From: Silene noctiflora
Taxonomy: Eukaryota > Streptophyta > Magnoliopsida > Caryophyllales > Caryophyllaceae
Direction: 5' to 3'
NCBI GenBank assembly: GCA_009801015.1
Contig: VHZZ01018393.1
Location: 1 to 23,211 of the forward strand
DNA: 23,211 nt
Shown here in pieces: positions 8,701 to 19,150 of this stretch. Made by a program: the position numbers and the translations under genes. The notes under the pieces are model-generated. The model saw only the letters and a program-made list of their open reading frames with translations, did not search any database and was not told where the DNA came from. Positions within the stretch are counted from its first letter, which is position 1, and every line of letters starts with the position of its first letter.

Positions 8701-11700
8701 TCATTAATCCCTTGAGTATTAAGTTTCCGATGCGATATATACGTCACATGCATGATTTACATCTATATAAAAGTCTATGAGAAAAGCAAAACACAAAAAG
8801 CAAAAATTTAGTGATATGCCTAAGGCCATAATACTTAAGTGTAAGTACTAGCCACCAATTCCCGAATTTAAGGGAGTTTTTGTCTTCTTATATGATTTCT
8901 TGATTTCTTAATGAAGTCTTATTAACTTATTTAATGAAACCTTCATGTGCAAAATACAATATTTTAAAGGACCCAGGTGTGATCCACTCTGGTCCAAAAA
9001 AGCCGGTACTCTACTTCACAGGAGCTACAAATATACTCTACACTTTTGGTGGGCATGCTGTGACTGTGTAAGTATAAATCTTCTGCTCTTTTTTTTTTTT
9101 GTTAATGAAACTTGTCTTCAAAAATCATGATCTTCCTTCTTGCAGCTTTTGTTAGCATTCTTAAGGTTGGTATGCAGACATAATCATGAAACTTGGTCAA
9201 AGTTGTCTTTATTTTATTCCTTCCTGATTAGTCACTAATTGTGGAATCATGCATTCATGATTTGTTAATGAACGGAAAATAAGTTAGCGTTACTGGGTGA
9301 TAATGAGTTTCGATACCACCCTATAATATGCTTTTTGTTGTTTCTGTTGTTTTTTGTGAGATTTAAGTATGTGTGAAAGAGTGATACCAAAACCCAATTA
9401 TCCCGTGGCATCATATCATTTGAAGCATAGTCTTTGTTAATGGGCTTTTACCTAACAAAAGAGACTAATGGCATCACATTCTGTTTAACAAATGAAAGTG
9501 TCTCCTTTTTGATTTGGGGTGTAGTAAATACATATCTCACATGCTATAGATACATAATTCAACAGCAACCTTTTGGAAAAGTTAGCTTTACCTATTTATA
9601 CTTTCTCTTTTAGAGGAGAAATGTTTCTGACTTTGGAGCCCAATTTAGGTCTTTTGGGTGTGATAAGTCATGCATATATGTAGAAAAAAAGTTGAGTTAT
9701 CTGTCCTGACTATTGAGTATTGAACCCATCTTCTTTCCCCATATGAACTGTTCCATTTCATGGTGAAAATGTGAAATAGCCAAGGAAAATAACTTGATGG
9801 AACAAGCTAAGCAGGGGCAAGTGTGAAAACTCGGTGTTTCAAACTCACCGCGTCTTATTATAGGACAATCGCGTTAAAATTATTTATTTGATATTGGAGG
9901 TTTTCGTCGTTTATTTTGGCAATTAGCACAAGATTTGCGAAACTAAACCTCACATGATATGAATTGTCAAAATCCAGATTTTATGAGGATTCAAAACTTG
10001 AAGTTATCCAAAGAAAAATCCTTTGTTTTCTTCTGAGCAAACAATCCTTTTCGAGTTAAAAGTAGGGGCATACAAAATATGTGGATTGAACTAGTTTATG
10101 TCTTTTAAAGGGATTAGGTAAAATGGCAACTTCTATTATTTCCTTTCTTCTATTTATTGAAAAGAGTTGTAATCATAAACTTATGCTTCATGCTCTGGTC
10201 CATATATACTCCATTGCAATCATACTCGACATCTTGAATGGATAGCATGATTTTAACTGTCTGCTACTTTGTTATGACTTGATGACTAGCATGACTGCAA
10301 TTATTGATACTGTAAATAAATTGTTACTGATTGTGTGTTCAATTTGAATTTACCAGGGAAATTATGCATGCAATGTGGAAGCCACAGAAATTCAAGTACA
10401 TTTACCTAATTGCAACACTTTATGTTTTCACTCTTACACTCCCATCCTCTTCTGCCATGTACTGGGCTTATGGTGATAAACTCCTTACCCATTCCAATGC
10501 TTTTTCTCTCCTTCCTAAATCCGCTTTTCGAGATGTTGCTGTCATCTTGATGCTTATTCACCAGGTTAATTTCTCATCATGCTAAGCATTTCTAATTCAG
10601 TATAAAATATTATTTGGATGCCCTTCAGGCACACGTTAGAAAAACCGTTATCTAAAGATGCCCTTTTATCTTGCCGATAAAGGTTGTCCTGGTCCCAGAG
10701 TCTAGAGACCCGACTTGAATAACGTAACCCGAGACTTGAATAAGACAGATAGTTAAGAATGTTTAGATTTTGGCATTCAAATACTGACATAAATTTTTAC
10801 TCAAGACTGTATATTGCATGCCGCATGCCTAATCATAGCTGAATACATTATGCATGTCAATTCTAAAGTGCGTTTAAAAGTAAAAAGAAAAAACTACCTT
10901 TTTCAAAAATTAACTGTGTTTATTTTTATTGGCAGTTCATAACATTTGGATTTGCTTGCACTCCACTGTACTTTGTGTGGGAAAAAGTGGTGGGGGTACA
11001 TGACACAAAGAGCTTATGTTTAAGGGCAGTGGCCAGGCTACCTGTGGTTATACCCATCTGGTTCTTGGCAATTATATTTCCCTTCTTTGGTCCCATTAAC
11101 TCTGCTGTTGGTGCCTTATTGGTCAGCTTCACTGTCTATGTCATACCCACACTGGCCCACATGCTCACCTACAAATCGGCCCAGGCCCGTCAGGTACTAT
11201 ATCTCTACTCATCTCACTACTCGAAATTTACGTGTGTTACGAATCAGCAACTCCCTTATAGCATCGTTTTAAGGTAAGACGTACATGGTCATCGATATAA
11301 AATATTAGGTCGTCGAAATAAAATAAAAAATTCAATAGTTACTATGTTCAAACATGTTACTAGGCTGGTCCCACTCATAAGACCGTCTTATATAACAAAT
11401 TGTGTTTCCGAAGTAATTCTAAGGTCTTTTTCATATAAAGGACCAATATGTCCACCAAGTGCCAAACTATTGAATGTAGTTAGCTACAGTACATGAAATG
11501 TGAATAGACTTGTGAGAATTGAAGGAAATTACTAAGTGGGTCATATTAAATCTTTGGTGTTTAAGATAAAGTCATGGAAAATACCTAACAGAGATTGTGT
11601 TGAAGACCCTTGCTAGATTCTTCTCTGTTTGAGTATTTGACTCATTTTAGATATGTCCTTGTCAAGGATATAATAATTGAATATACATCCTTGCTTTGTC

Positions 11701-12225
11701 TGATCAACTATTCAAGAAAAAGGCTTCCATGGGTATAATCCCTTGATTTGGCTGCTCATCATATTACTTGATGCCTAGATTCCTCCCTGTTCATGATAAA
11801 CAGGTTACGGATGGGCAGTCAACTCGGGTTTTGTCATTATCGGGTCATGTTAGGGCAATGATCAGTATGAGTATCAAATTTTATTTGGATTTGTCTGTTT
11901 TGATATAGGTTATTAGGTTGGTTATAGTCGTGTATAGGTGTGATCCAATTTTGAAGTTGTTTGGAAACCAACTTAAAACCTTGTGTATTTTTGGATGATG
12001 TACAAAATGCAGAATGCAGTTGAGAAACCACCTAAATTCTTCCCAAGCTGGACTGCAATGTATGTCGTGAATGCATTCATAGTCGTATGGGTGCTTGTTG
12101 TCGGGTTTGGATTCGGAGGGTGGGCGAGTGTGACGAACTTTATCAAGCAAGTCGATACATTCGGTCTCTTTGCCAAGTGTTATCAGTGCAATCCTCCTGC
12201 AGCAGCCTCGGCACCACATCACTGA
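5728..12225 (+). CDS. LAX: AUX1/LAX family auxin influx carrier, eight exons, 485 aa
   Basis: Exons: 5728-5925, 6616-6801, 7991-8103, 8240-8423, 8970-9067, 10357-10564, 10936-11193, 12013-12225. All introns are GT-AG, phases agree, and the join is 1458 bp with TGA at 12223-12225. AUX1/LAX proteins are plasma-membrane proton symporters that import auxin, with about 10-11 membrane segments. The product matches the family along its length: WHGGSVYDAWFSCASNQ (50-66), LLTLPYSFSQMGMLSG, NIYYINDHLDKRTWTYIFGA (167-186), FTGATNILYTFGGHAVTV (243-260), EIMHAMWKPQKFK (261-273), FFGPINSAVG, GFGFGGWAS and the terminal CYQC (471-474). Its length is normal for the family. The tail after CYQC (NPPAAASAPHH) is closer in style to LAX2 than to LAX3, while exon 1 resembles LAX3, so the paralogue is undecided. 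Exon 5 uses a weak acceptor (TTTTAAAG) and starts DPGV where relatives have roughly AEGV or VEGV. No break is seen; the gene looks functional. Confidence 0.96.
5926..6615 (+). other. LAX: LAX intron 1
   Basis: This 690-bp AT-rich intron lies between the codons for SNQ and VAQ (phase 0). ATACGGAGTA (6051-6060) and a stretch at 6247-6352 with CTCTCCGTCC and TTACTCCGTATT resemble decayed Stowaway-like MITE ends, but no paired terminal repeats could be matched. Confidence 0.8.
6802..7990 (+). other. LAX: LAX intron 2, with a 20-bp direct repeat
   Basis: This is a 1189-bp phase-0 intron. A perfect 20-bp direct repeat (7921-7940 and 7955-7974) lies just upstream of the acceptor, in the zone where the branch point is expected. 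Other short repeated phrases (AAGTGTCC..TAATCGAT, AATGTTGTTG) suggest local duplication. Confidence 0.85.
9068..10356 (+). other. LAX: LAX intron 5
   Basis: This 1289-bp phase-2 intron splits the Val codon of HAVTV (GT in exon 5, G in exon 6). It is AT-rich and shows no gene, repeat array or mobile element that I can support. Confidence 0.85.
11194..12012 (+). other. LAX: LAX intron 7
   Basis: This is an 819-bp phase-0 intron. Its end carries the tandem AATGCAGAATGCAG, giving two AG acceptors seven bases apart. Only the first keeps the family frame (NAVEKPP). Confidence 0.85.
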
Positions 12226-13042
12226 ACATAGGTGGATTTGGTTCAACTCAAGAACTTCCTTTGGCTTGTATTTACGCGTGATATCAGTATCTGTGAAGCA
12301 AATTGTAGTTGTGGTTCTTGTTTTTTATTGTGGATTCTTAATTGTTCAAAGTGAAATTTCTGCAGTAGAAGTCATACTAGGAAAAAAAGAAAGGATTTGT
12401 GGATGATTGCTAGTGTGTTATGCTGTTAGTTTCGTGTTGCATAACTATGGTATTTTGCTACTTAAATTAGTACAAATTCTTATCTAAGACAACTTTATGA
12501 TCATATAATGAGCTTATCATCTGATCTTATCATATAATGAGGTGATTAATTTGCTTTACTTTTCTAGAAAAATAATTAGCTCCAGTCTCGCAAAAAACGG
12601 TTGATTAGCCGTGTTGAATCCCAACTTAGCGATCAACCTTTCGCATTAGACGAAGTCCAAGATCAGAACTAAACACAACATTAATACTCCAAAAATGACC
12701 AGCACCTTTGTGAGGAAGGAACGCCAAAGAAATGTTAAGACAATGAGTGTTGAAATACAACCAAGCTGGTGAGAATGCCAAACCGAAATGCACTATGCCA
12801 CGGGTATCCAACACACGACTTAATTATCAAACTTTTCAAAGCGGACTGTCCATGGCAATAGGGCCGCCCTACAAAAATGGCTCCTCCGATTGTATTTTAC
12901 TTACTGTATCCACTTTAACATTACGAACTTGAAAATACTATTCACGATGAAGTAAGCTACGGAGCACTCCATAGTCCATATCGACAACAGTAAATACTTA
13001 CATATCTTTGTCTCGCTCTCTTTTATCATTCTTTTTCTCCAA
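12226..13042. other. Region between convergent LAX and DUF724-like genes
   Basis: The first few hundred bases probably hold the LAX 3' untranslated region; I see no clear AATAAA. ATCATATAATGAG occurs twice near 12500-12541. A 62-codon minus-strand frame at 12626-12814 matches no family I recognise. The 3' untranslated region of the minus-strand gene should lie below 13043. Confidence 0.5.
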
Positions 13043-15849
13043 CTAGAACAACTTGATAGCTAGCTTAGTGAAGACATCATTGAAGTGTGGCATCTCATCT
13101 TCCATCTTTATAACTTTACCCATTATATCCTCAACACATGCATTCGCAGCCTCAACTTTAGTTCTCAGCTTCACAATCTCAAACTCCAACCTGCTCTTTT
13201 CCATCCTATTTTCCTCAGCTTCATCCTTCAATCTCATTATCTCGGTCCTACAGTTTTTTCGCCTAATTATAACATCGGTCAACTCAACTAATCGTCTTCT
13301 TAGTGGTATAACATGATAACCCATCTTTTCTAGTTCTTCCATTGTCTCCCATAGTCGTTTGGCATCGGCTGAGAATCCATTTACTTGCAAACTTCGTAAA
13401 TTATCGACAGTTTCTTCGAATATGTTGTCCCATGCGTTGATCAATCTTTCTTTTGCGACATTGGAGTAAGACTTAAGGGGTAAGAAATGTGGGTTTTGCG
13501 GCATGCCCTTCAGAATTCTGGACACTATAACAATCTGTGTTGAAGCCCTTGAAGTCAATTTTGGTTCTAATTCCTCTTGCAATTCTTTCGTGATTGGTTC
13601 CCCTGCCATAAACACAGGCAAATTCTGTGTTGAAGCCCTTGAAGGAGATTTTGGTTCTGATTTCTCTTGCATTTCTTTCGTGATTGGTTCCCCTGTCATA
13701 AACACAGGCAAACTATAAGCATGACACGATAAAGATTTGAACAAAACTTAATTGTAAAGTGCATTACAAACAATTTTAAAGATGTGTATTGCTGAGTAAA
13801 AAAATGATCTATATTGATGGCTCAACATACAATTGCTGAATTGTCAATTATAAGTGCCTAAACATAACATTAAAAGTGGCTGATCAAAGCACTTCAGAAT
13901 ACTTTAAGAAATAATCATTGACTTTAAGAATTCGACGATTTTATAAAACGAGGGTATTGTTAGAATTTTGTTAGAAAAAACATAGGAATACAACAAAGAA
14001 AATCCTAATTTTAAGTTAATTACATGAAGCCAGAAAGTAGATGACTTAGATAATCAAGTATATACAGCAAACAAAGCTTACCTGAGGTAAAAGTAAAACA
14101 GTTTGGTGAAGAAAGTTTAGAAGAATAAGTGGATCCCTGAAAGTGACAAGGTATCTCCCCAGTTACTGCTGATGGAGTTGTGAACTTGGTTTTAACAGTT
14201 TCAGCTTTCTCATCTGGAGCTTTCATGGAGTTGTCATCCTCATTTGCTTTTTCTGCCACTTCAAAACGTAATCAGGTCGTCATCAAATATGGCCATATTA
14301 TGATTTATGAGCAAGGAAATACTCGGTAGCTTTGCTCAAATTGAATATTTCTATTCCATTTCAAGTAAGAGTTTCATGTTCCACAATAATCATTTTCAAA
14401 ACCATCTCAACAAACTACTTATCAAAATCATCATTGCAGAGACTAGGCGAGGTGGTGTGCAGCCAAACTGATTACATTGATAAGTACAGACCTCTAATAT
14501 TCAAATTTGTTCAACAAAACTTTGTGATGCAACATTGCGACTTCTTGTACAAACTAACAGAACATATTAGGGCAAAAGGTAGAATCCCGTATTCCCAAGG
14601 CATATTGGCATCACAGCACATAGCCTATCAAGAAATAATTCATTGAATGATAATGGAAACATAATCATCACAACATCGCCCTAGTATGCCAAAGGCACTC
14701 ATCTATGGTTGGATTTGGGGGGGTTTGGATATACGCAAGATTCACGTAACCTTACAATGCGTCAAAAACAAAAGGTTTTCTCCAAGTGAGCCATAGTGAA
14801 AATTGAGTCTTCAATTGATCAATCACGGCTATTTCCCAATATAAGAAGCTGATAACTTGATATTGTTTAAATGAATCATTTTAGGTTATTCCATGATAAA
14901 CCAAGCCAAATAAGAGTGAAATTTTCGCTTCCTCATAAGTAAAGATATAAAAAAAACCTGTTAACCAATATGGAAAACTTGTGTGTTAATGAAGTTGGCG
15001 TCTTTCCCTTACGGAATGGCGGAATGCCAATATAACGTACATTCCATTTGGTTCAATGTCCACAAAGTTTCATAATAAACTTGATTACAGATTCCTATTC
15101 TATACGTTTGAAAATACAAGAGCCAAAAGAAAGTAAGAAACCTAACAAGCCTAAAACGACAGCCTAATTAAGACCACAATGTTATTTGGATTGCTGAGTT
15201 GGCTGAAATGGGCTTACTATTGCAGAGTACTAGGGAAATAGACATTAAAACAAGCGAATTCGGGAGGCAAGAGGAAGAGAGTAAGGGATGACAATATTAA
15301 GAGGGTAATAGTTAGCCGTCTGATTAGGACAAATCATAATGACAATTCCCAAATGGAGGTAATAGTATCCCGACCTGACCACCTCTTTTCCTCCATTAAA
15401 ATACATTTGAATTTGAAGTAAAAATAAAAAAAAATTCCAGGGGGAGAAGTAATAATAATTAATACAACAAGATGCTAATCGTAACTTTTCGACAGTCCCT
15501 GCTATCCTACAACCCTAGTTCCTCCGCCACTGATTAGAACAAAGCAACAAAGCAAATAGAAAGTATTTTGAAAATAATGAAAATAGAAAACAAGTAAATA
15601 CCAAAGGTAGAAGGAGTTTGGAGGGATTTTTTCTTGAAACGGCGAGGTACAATCCGATGACGGGAAACGCCATTGTTGGCAACCCCTGCGTTAAAGCCAT
15701 AAGTGTAATGTGAATAATGAATTGTGATCATCTTCATAAAATTATGGTTAATATAAGATAGAAAATAGAGGGAAAATACCAGGTGAGAATGATGGTATGG
15801 AGGAGTTCAACTCTGAAGAGGTGAAACAGAATGTGCTTGATTGCCTCAT
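13043..15849 (-). CDS. DUF724 C-terminal domain protein, four-exon model, 324 aa
   Basis: Exons on the minus strand: 15849-15780, 15685-15602, 14252-14082 and 13692-13043 (stop TAG). All three introns are GT-AG and phase 1, and the join is 975 bp. The last exon is firm. It encodes VSRILKGMPQNPHFLPLK, then VDNLRSLQVNGFSADAKRLW and ELEKMGYHVIPLRRRL, followed by a coiled coil to the end. This order (MPQ.PHF.PL, a Leu-rich helix, a coiled coil) matches the C-terminal domain of plant DUF724 proteins. Known members often have N-terminal Agenet domains; none is visible here, and residues 1-108 are Ser/Thr-rich and featureless. The first two exons rest only on splice signals and phase agreement. A 30-residue repeat occupies the region before the domain. 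The function is unknown. A truncated or Agenet-less paralogue is possible, and so is a gene longer than modelled. Confidence 0.7.
13532..13711 (-). repeat. 90-bp tandem duplication spanning a splice acceptor
   Basis: Two 90-bp units (13622-13711 and 13532-13621) encode LPVFM.GEPITKE.QE..EPK..SRASTQ in the same frame. The modelled acceptor of exon 4 (AG at 13694-13693) lies inside the first unit, and the second unit has the matching AG at 13604-13603 within the exon. The second site keeps the phase, so it could be used as an alternative acceptor that skips 30 residues. Confidence 0.85.
14253..15601 (-). other. Long intron of the DUF724-like gene
   Basis: This 1349-bp phase-1 intron of the model shows no convincing additional minus-strand exon. 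The plus-strand frame at 14332-14646 matches nothing known and looks like chance. Small unrecognised exons remain possible. Confidence 0.5.
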
Positions 15850-15917
15850 CGTCTTCTCAAGACTACAGTCTCTACCACCTTTTTCTTTTCAGTGTCCCAA
15901 ATGTTTAAATTCAAGCT

Positions 15918-15925
15918 TATAAAGG
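15918..15925 (-). promoter_or_regulatory. TATA-like box of the DUF724-like gene
   Basis: CTTTATAA on the minus strand lies about 70 bp upstream of the modelled start codon at 15849. It would give a short leader of about 40 bases. It supports the choice of first exon only weakly. Confidence 0.3.
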
Positions 15926-16020
15926 CTTTGTTTGCTTGGTCCGACCAATTGAATTATAAAGACTCTTTAAGTCTTAAATCATTCTTTTGCTTTTTTTTCA
16001 ATTGTACCGAAACAAATAAT

Positions 16021-17002
16021 TAGAACGGAGGGAGTAGATGAGTAATGTTCATTAATATACGGAGTAGTTTTTATGATTTTGGAAAAACTTTAAAGGAATC
16101 TTAACTTGCAAGACAAGGTAATTTCACGATTTAGAAGTGTTCCTTTAACCTTGCCTAAATTACCTTAGACTGTTTTAGCAAATTTGATTTATGAAAATCA
16201 AAATCTAGAATTATACGTTAGGGAATTTCCTTATTATCTTATTTGCTTAAAAGCTAAAGATTGCCTAGTTCCTTATTACAGGTACATGAATATTGATTCG
16301 TGTAACATATAATGAGAGTTAGGTTATTATTTTACACATTTTTTCACTAAGCAAAAATTTAGTTTAGCAAAATTGTTTTTAAGTATGTATCATTGTTTTT
16401 GCTAAACGTTTCGATCTTTTGGAAAAATGTCAATAGTACTTTGTGCTTATTTGTTCACCTGATTGTCTTAGTACTTGTGTTAAAAGTGCAGATTTGCTCC
16501 TATATCCATCGTGAAGAAAGAAGACAATTGCATAGGAGATTGGTGTTTAGATTATATTGTTAATTTAGGTATTGAGTAGAGGAACGATTAGAGTTAAACG
16601 TTGAGTAGAGTATTAATATTTTGTAATCCTGGATTCGGTACTAAAATATTAATAAGAGAATAATAGAAGTAAGTCTCGGACTGTGAGACTGAACCACTTC
16701 AAAAAGATCGTTGTGCATGGCTTTTATTGTTTGTTTAAAATTCGATTAAACAACATATGAGATATCTAGGCTAGACCTCGAGGTCTTTCACCTTCTTTCC
16801 TTCCTTCCTCCTATAACAACCCGACCCGCCACCGTCGTAACACAACCCCAATAAGATAGGATGTGTACCTTTGGACCTATTATTTGTCCTCACTTAAGCT
16901 CAAAAGCACAAGGCCTTGTTACTAAGTGGTGGGTGGAATCCTTTATAATCTCATAAACTTCTTATTTTCCCGATGTGGGACAACTTAACTTTCGTCCCAA
17001 TC
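16021..17002. other. Intergenic AT-rich stretch
   Basis: No gene is supported. AACGGAGGGAGTA at 16024-16036 looks like one end of a Stowaway MITE, without a found partner. An inverted repeat pairs AAGGTAATTT near 16114 with AAATTACCTT near 16158. The right part (about 16850-17000) contains CCGATGTGGGACAA, a phrase typical of plant LTRs, but no LTR boundaries can be set. Confidence 0.4.
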
Positions 17003-17085
17003 TCTTCTTCTTCTTCTTCTTCTTCTTCTTCTTCTTCTTCTTCTTCTTCTTCTTCTTCTTCTTCTTCTTCTTCTTCTTCTTCTTC
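17003..17085 (+). repeat. (TTC)n microsatellite, about 27 units
   Basis: An uninterrupted trinucleotide run of 83 bases, TTC on the plus strand and GAA on the minus strand. No coding frame is supported across it. It is likely to vary in length between individuals. Confidence 0.98.
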
Positions 17086-17786
17086 AATTTTCTATCTTTA
17101 AATAAAGCTTGACCCTTCGTTTTTCAACCGTTTTCAACGATTTTCACTCCATCGCGCTATTTTCAAGCTGTTTTGCGTGGTTGCTCTATTTTCAGACCGT
17201 TTTGCATGGTTGCCCATACCCGTGCCTAGTTGTCGGCGTTCTTGTTTGTCATGGATGTTTAATGTTGGTTGTGTGAGCACATTCAATATCGTACTTGTTT
17301 CTATCTATGTCCCATGCATGATTATGAACCGTCTTAGTGGTCGTAGTCTTCAAAGAAGGTATGTAAGTGACGTTTATGTTGTGTTACAGTCAGCTATACT
17401 ATTAAAACTATGTTTGCATATTTCATTAGTTACTTTTGTTCATGATTAATAGTTCATAAAGTTACTCTGGTTCCTGATTAATAGTTCAGCTTGTGACGGA
17501 TAGTGCTCGACTGCTCGTCACAAGCAATACGCTTTATAATATTTATCCATAAAATATTGATAATTAGTGATTTTTTAGTATCATTGTATGAACATATTTC
17601 TACAACTTACACGAAATTTGGATTTTACGATGCCATTATATAAAAATATACTTCCTTCTATCCACACCAAAGGTAACACTTGCTTTTGGGTGGTCTTTTC
17701 CTTCATATATACGTGCCTTTTTTTTTGTACAAAAATAAATTTTATGAAAGATTTTTTCATACCAAATTTATATATACTAGTATTGG
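17086..17786. other. Intergenic stretch between microsatellite and LTR
   Basis: No supported gene. A unit of about 30 bp (CTATTTTCA..C.GTTTTGC.TGGTTGC) occurs twice in tandem at about 17156-17213. The open frames here match no known protein. Confidence 0.4.
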
Positions 17787-17791
17787 TGCCT
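17787..17791 (+). other. Possible target-site duplication (TGCCT)
   Basis: These five bases flank the inferred start of the 5' LTR. The partner copy would lie beyond the window, so this is only the expected position. Confidence 0.25.
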
Positions 17792-19135
17792 TGTAATATT
17801 ACTCAGTTCTGGACGTCGGGTACTCGGTTGAGTAGGCTGAACTCGACCGACTACGTCTATTGTGTGTTTGATCAGGCTTCTGTCTTGGGGTCACGTGATC
17901 GAGTGGTTGTAGTACTCAGTCGAGTATCGTGTACTCGACCGAGTGCCCGGTCTGTTTCGGGTAATTTCCGCGGTTTGATTAGAATGATAAGGGAGTTATA
18001 TATTTCGCTAATCACTTCGTTAATCAGTTTCTAAAACCTAAAAACATTTCTAATCTTCTCCCTAGTCATCTTAATCATCTACTAGCATCTTTTGGGTGGA
18101 TTGTTAAGCATTTGGAGTTCGTAGTTCTATGATTTACCATATTAGTAAGTACTTATTATCTCTAATCAGTTTTAATTGCTTTTGTTGAGGATTAATTAAA
18201 CCCTGATCTGGAGTAATTAAGGAGAGTGGTTTAATTAGGGATTTATCTTGATGCTAGTATTGTTGTGTATGAATGTTAGGTGAGGATTTCATTGAAGAGC
18301 GGTTCTAGCTCGCCTTTGTTGCTTTGTTGATCGGAATTGCTAGTCAGGTAGGGTTTCCCTACTCAGTTCTTCTGTATGATTGATTATAAGTTATTGTGGC
18401 ACTGTATGATTATCATTGGTGTAGAATTATTGTGATATTATTGACATTGATAGTATTAACTGTGGAGCCATTGTCGGGAGATGGTCTTCACCCCCATGTT
18501 CGCCCCTTGTGGCTCCCGTCACAAGGGGGATGTACACATTAATGATCTGGGTTCGCTCGTTGCGATGAGCGGGGATTTAGGTGGCAAGGCTGCGGTGTAC
18601 CACCGGCTGAGGTGGGTTACCTGTTGCAATAGGTAACCTGGAAGGGCTACTCACTGCGGTGTGTAGTCGTGTCCGGGCCACGGTTCAGACAATAGTTCTT
18701 GGAGCTGGAGATGGTTGGTTGTTCAGGAATTATTGGATTGGTTTATATTATATGGTTGTCTTATGATTGATTGTATGGTTGGCTGACCCTTCGTTGTTTT
18801 TCAAAACTGATGTGATCCATGGGGGAATGGTGAGCAGTAATTTAGCAGGTTTAGATGATTGAGCTTATTTACGAGATGCATGGGACGCCGTTGAGTCTAG
18901 AAAATTCCTTTAGCTTCCACTATTTACGTAGTAGTCTTTACACTTTACTTGTTTGAGTTGTATTCGGTTTGGATTTTGGTATTTTGGCTTTGTAATCGAG
19001 TAAACTTTATATTACTTTAATAAACGTTCTTTTATGGTCTATTTGATATACTTTACCTCGGGCAACCGAGATGGTAACGCTTCCGTGTGCTAAGGTAGGC
19101 CTTGGTAAGACACATTGGTAGATGAGAGTGTTATA
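17792..19135 (+). mobile_element. 5' LTR of a plus-strand Ty3/Gypsy element (about 1.34 kb)
   Basis: The right end is fixed by the primer binding site at 19139, three bases after TGTTATA, which looks like a decayed TGTTACA. The left end, TGTAATA, is inferred from similarity to the complete LTR at 20137-21835 (TGTAATACCC). The first 150 bases hold five diverged palindromes (17822, 17841, 17893, 17914, 17933), a run of hairpins lies at 18503-18638, and AATAAA at 19019-19024 suits a polyadenylation signal. GGGGGATGTACACATTAATG near 18525 is shared with the other LTR, so the two element families are related. Confidence 0.72.
18503..18638 (+). repeat. Run of four short perfect hairpins within the LTR
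   Basis: The stems are CCCCTTGTG 18503-18511 with CACAAGGGG 18520-18528; CGCTC 18554-18558 with GAGCG 18567-18571; CCACC 18600-18604 with GGTGG 18611-18615; and GGTTACCT 18615-18622 with AGGTAACC 18631-18638. The first is directly followed by a block conserved in the second LTR. Confidence 0.8.
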
Positions 19136-19138
19136 AAG

Positions 19139-19150
19139 TGGTATCAGAGC
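19139..19150 (+). other. Primer binding site for initiator Met-tRNA
   Basis: TGGTATCAGAGC is the standard plant retrotransposon primer binding site, complementary to the 3' end of initiator methionine tRNA. It sits three bases after the inferred LTR end and fixes the element's orientation as plus. Confidence 0.95.

Noticed and set aside
8944-9130. 61-codon frame overlapping LAX exon 5
   Set aside because: It is in a different frame from the carrier; splice sites and family homology place exon 5 at 8970-9067 in another frame.
12626-12814. 62-codon minus-strand frame (MLDTRGIVHFGLAFSPAWLY...)
   Set aside because: It looks protein-like, but I cannot place it in a family, and it lies where untranslated or intergenic sequence is expected.
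14332-14646. 104-codon plus-strand frame inside the DUF724-like intron
   Set aside because: There is no recognisable domain and it is antisense to a modelled intron; probably chance.
16024-16036. AACGGAGGGAGTA as the end of a Stowaway MITE
   Set aside because: The opposite end (TACTCCCTCCGT) is not found upstream within the expected distance.
17588-18034. 148-codon plus-strand open frame
   Set aside because: It runs across the start of an LTR and through the palindromes and matches no protein family I know.
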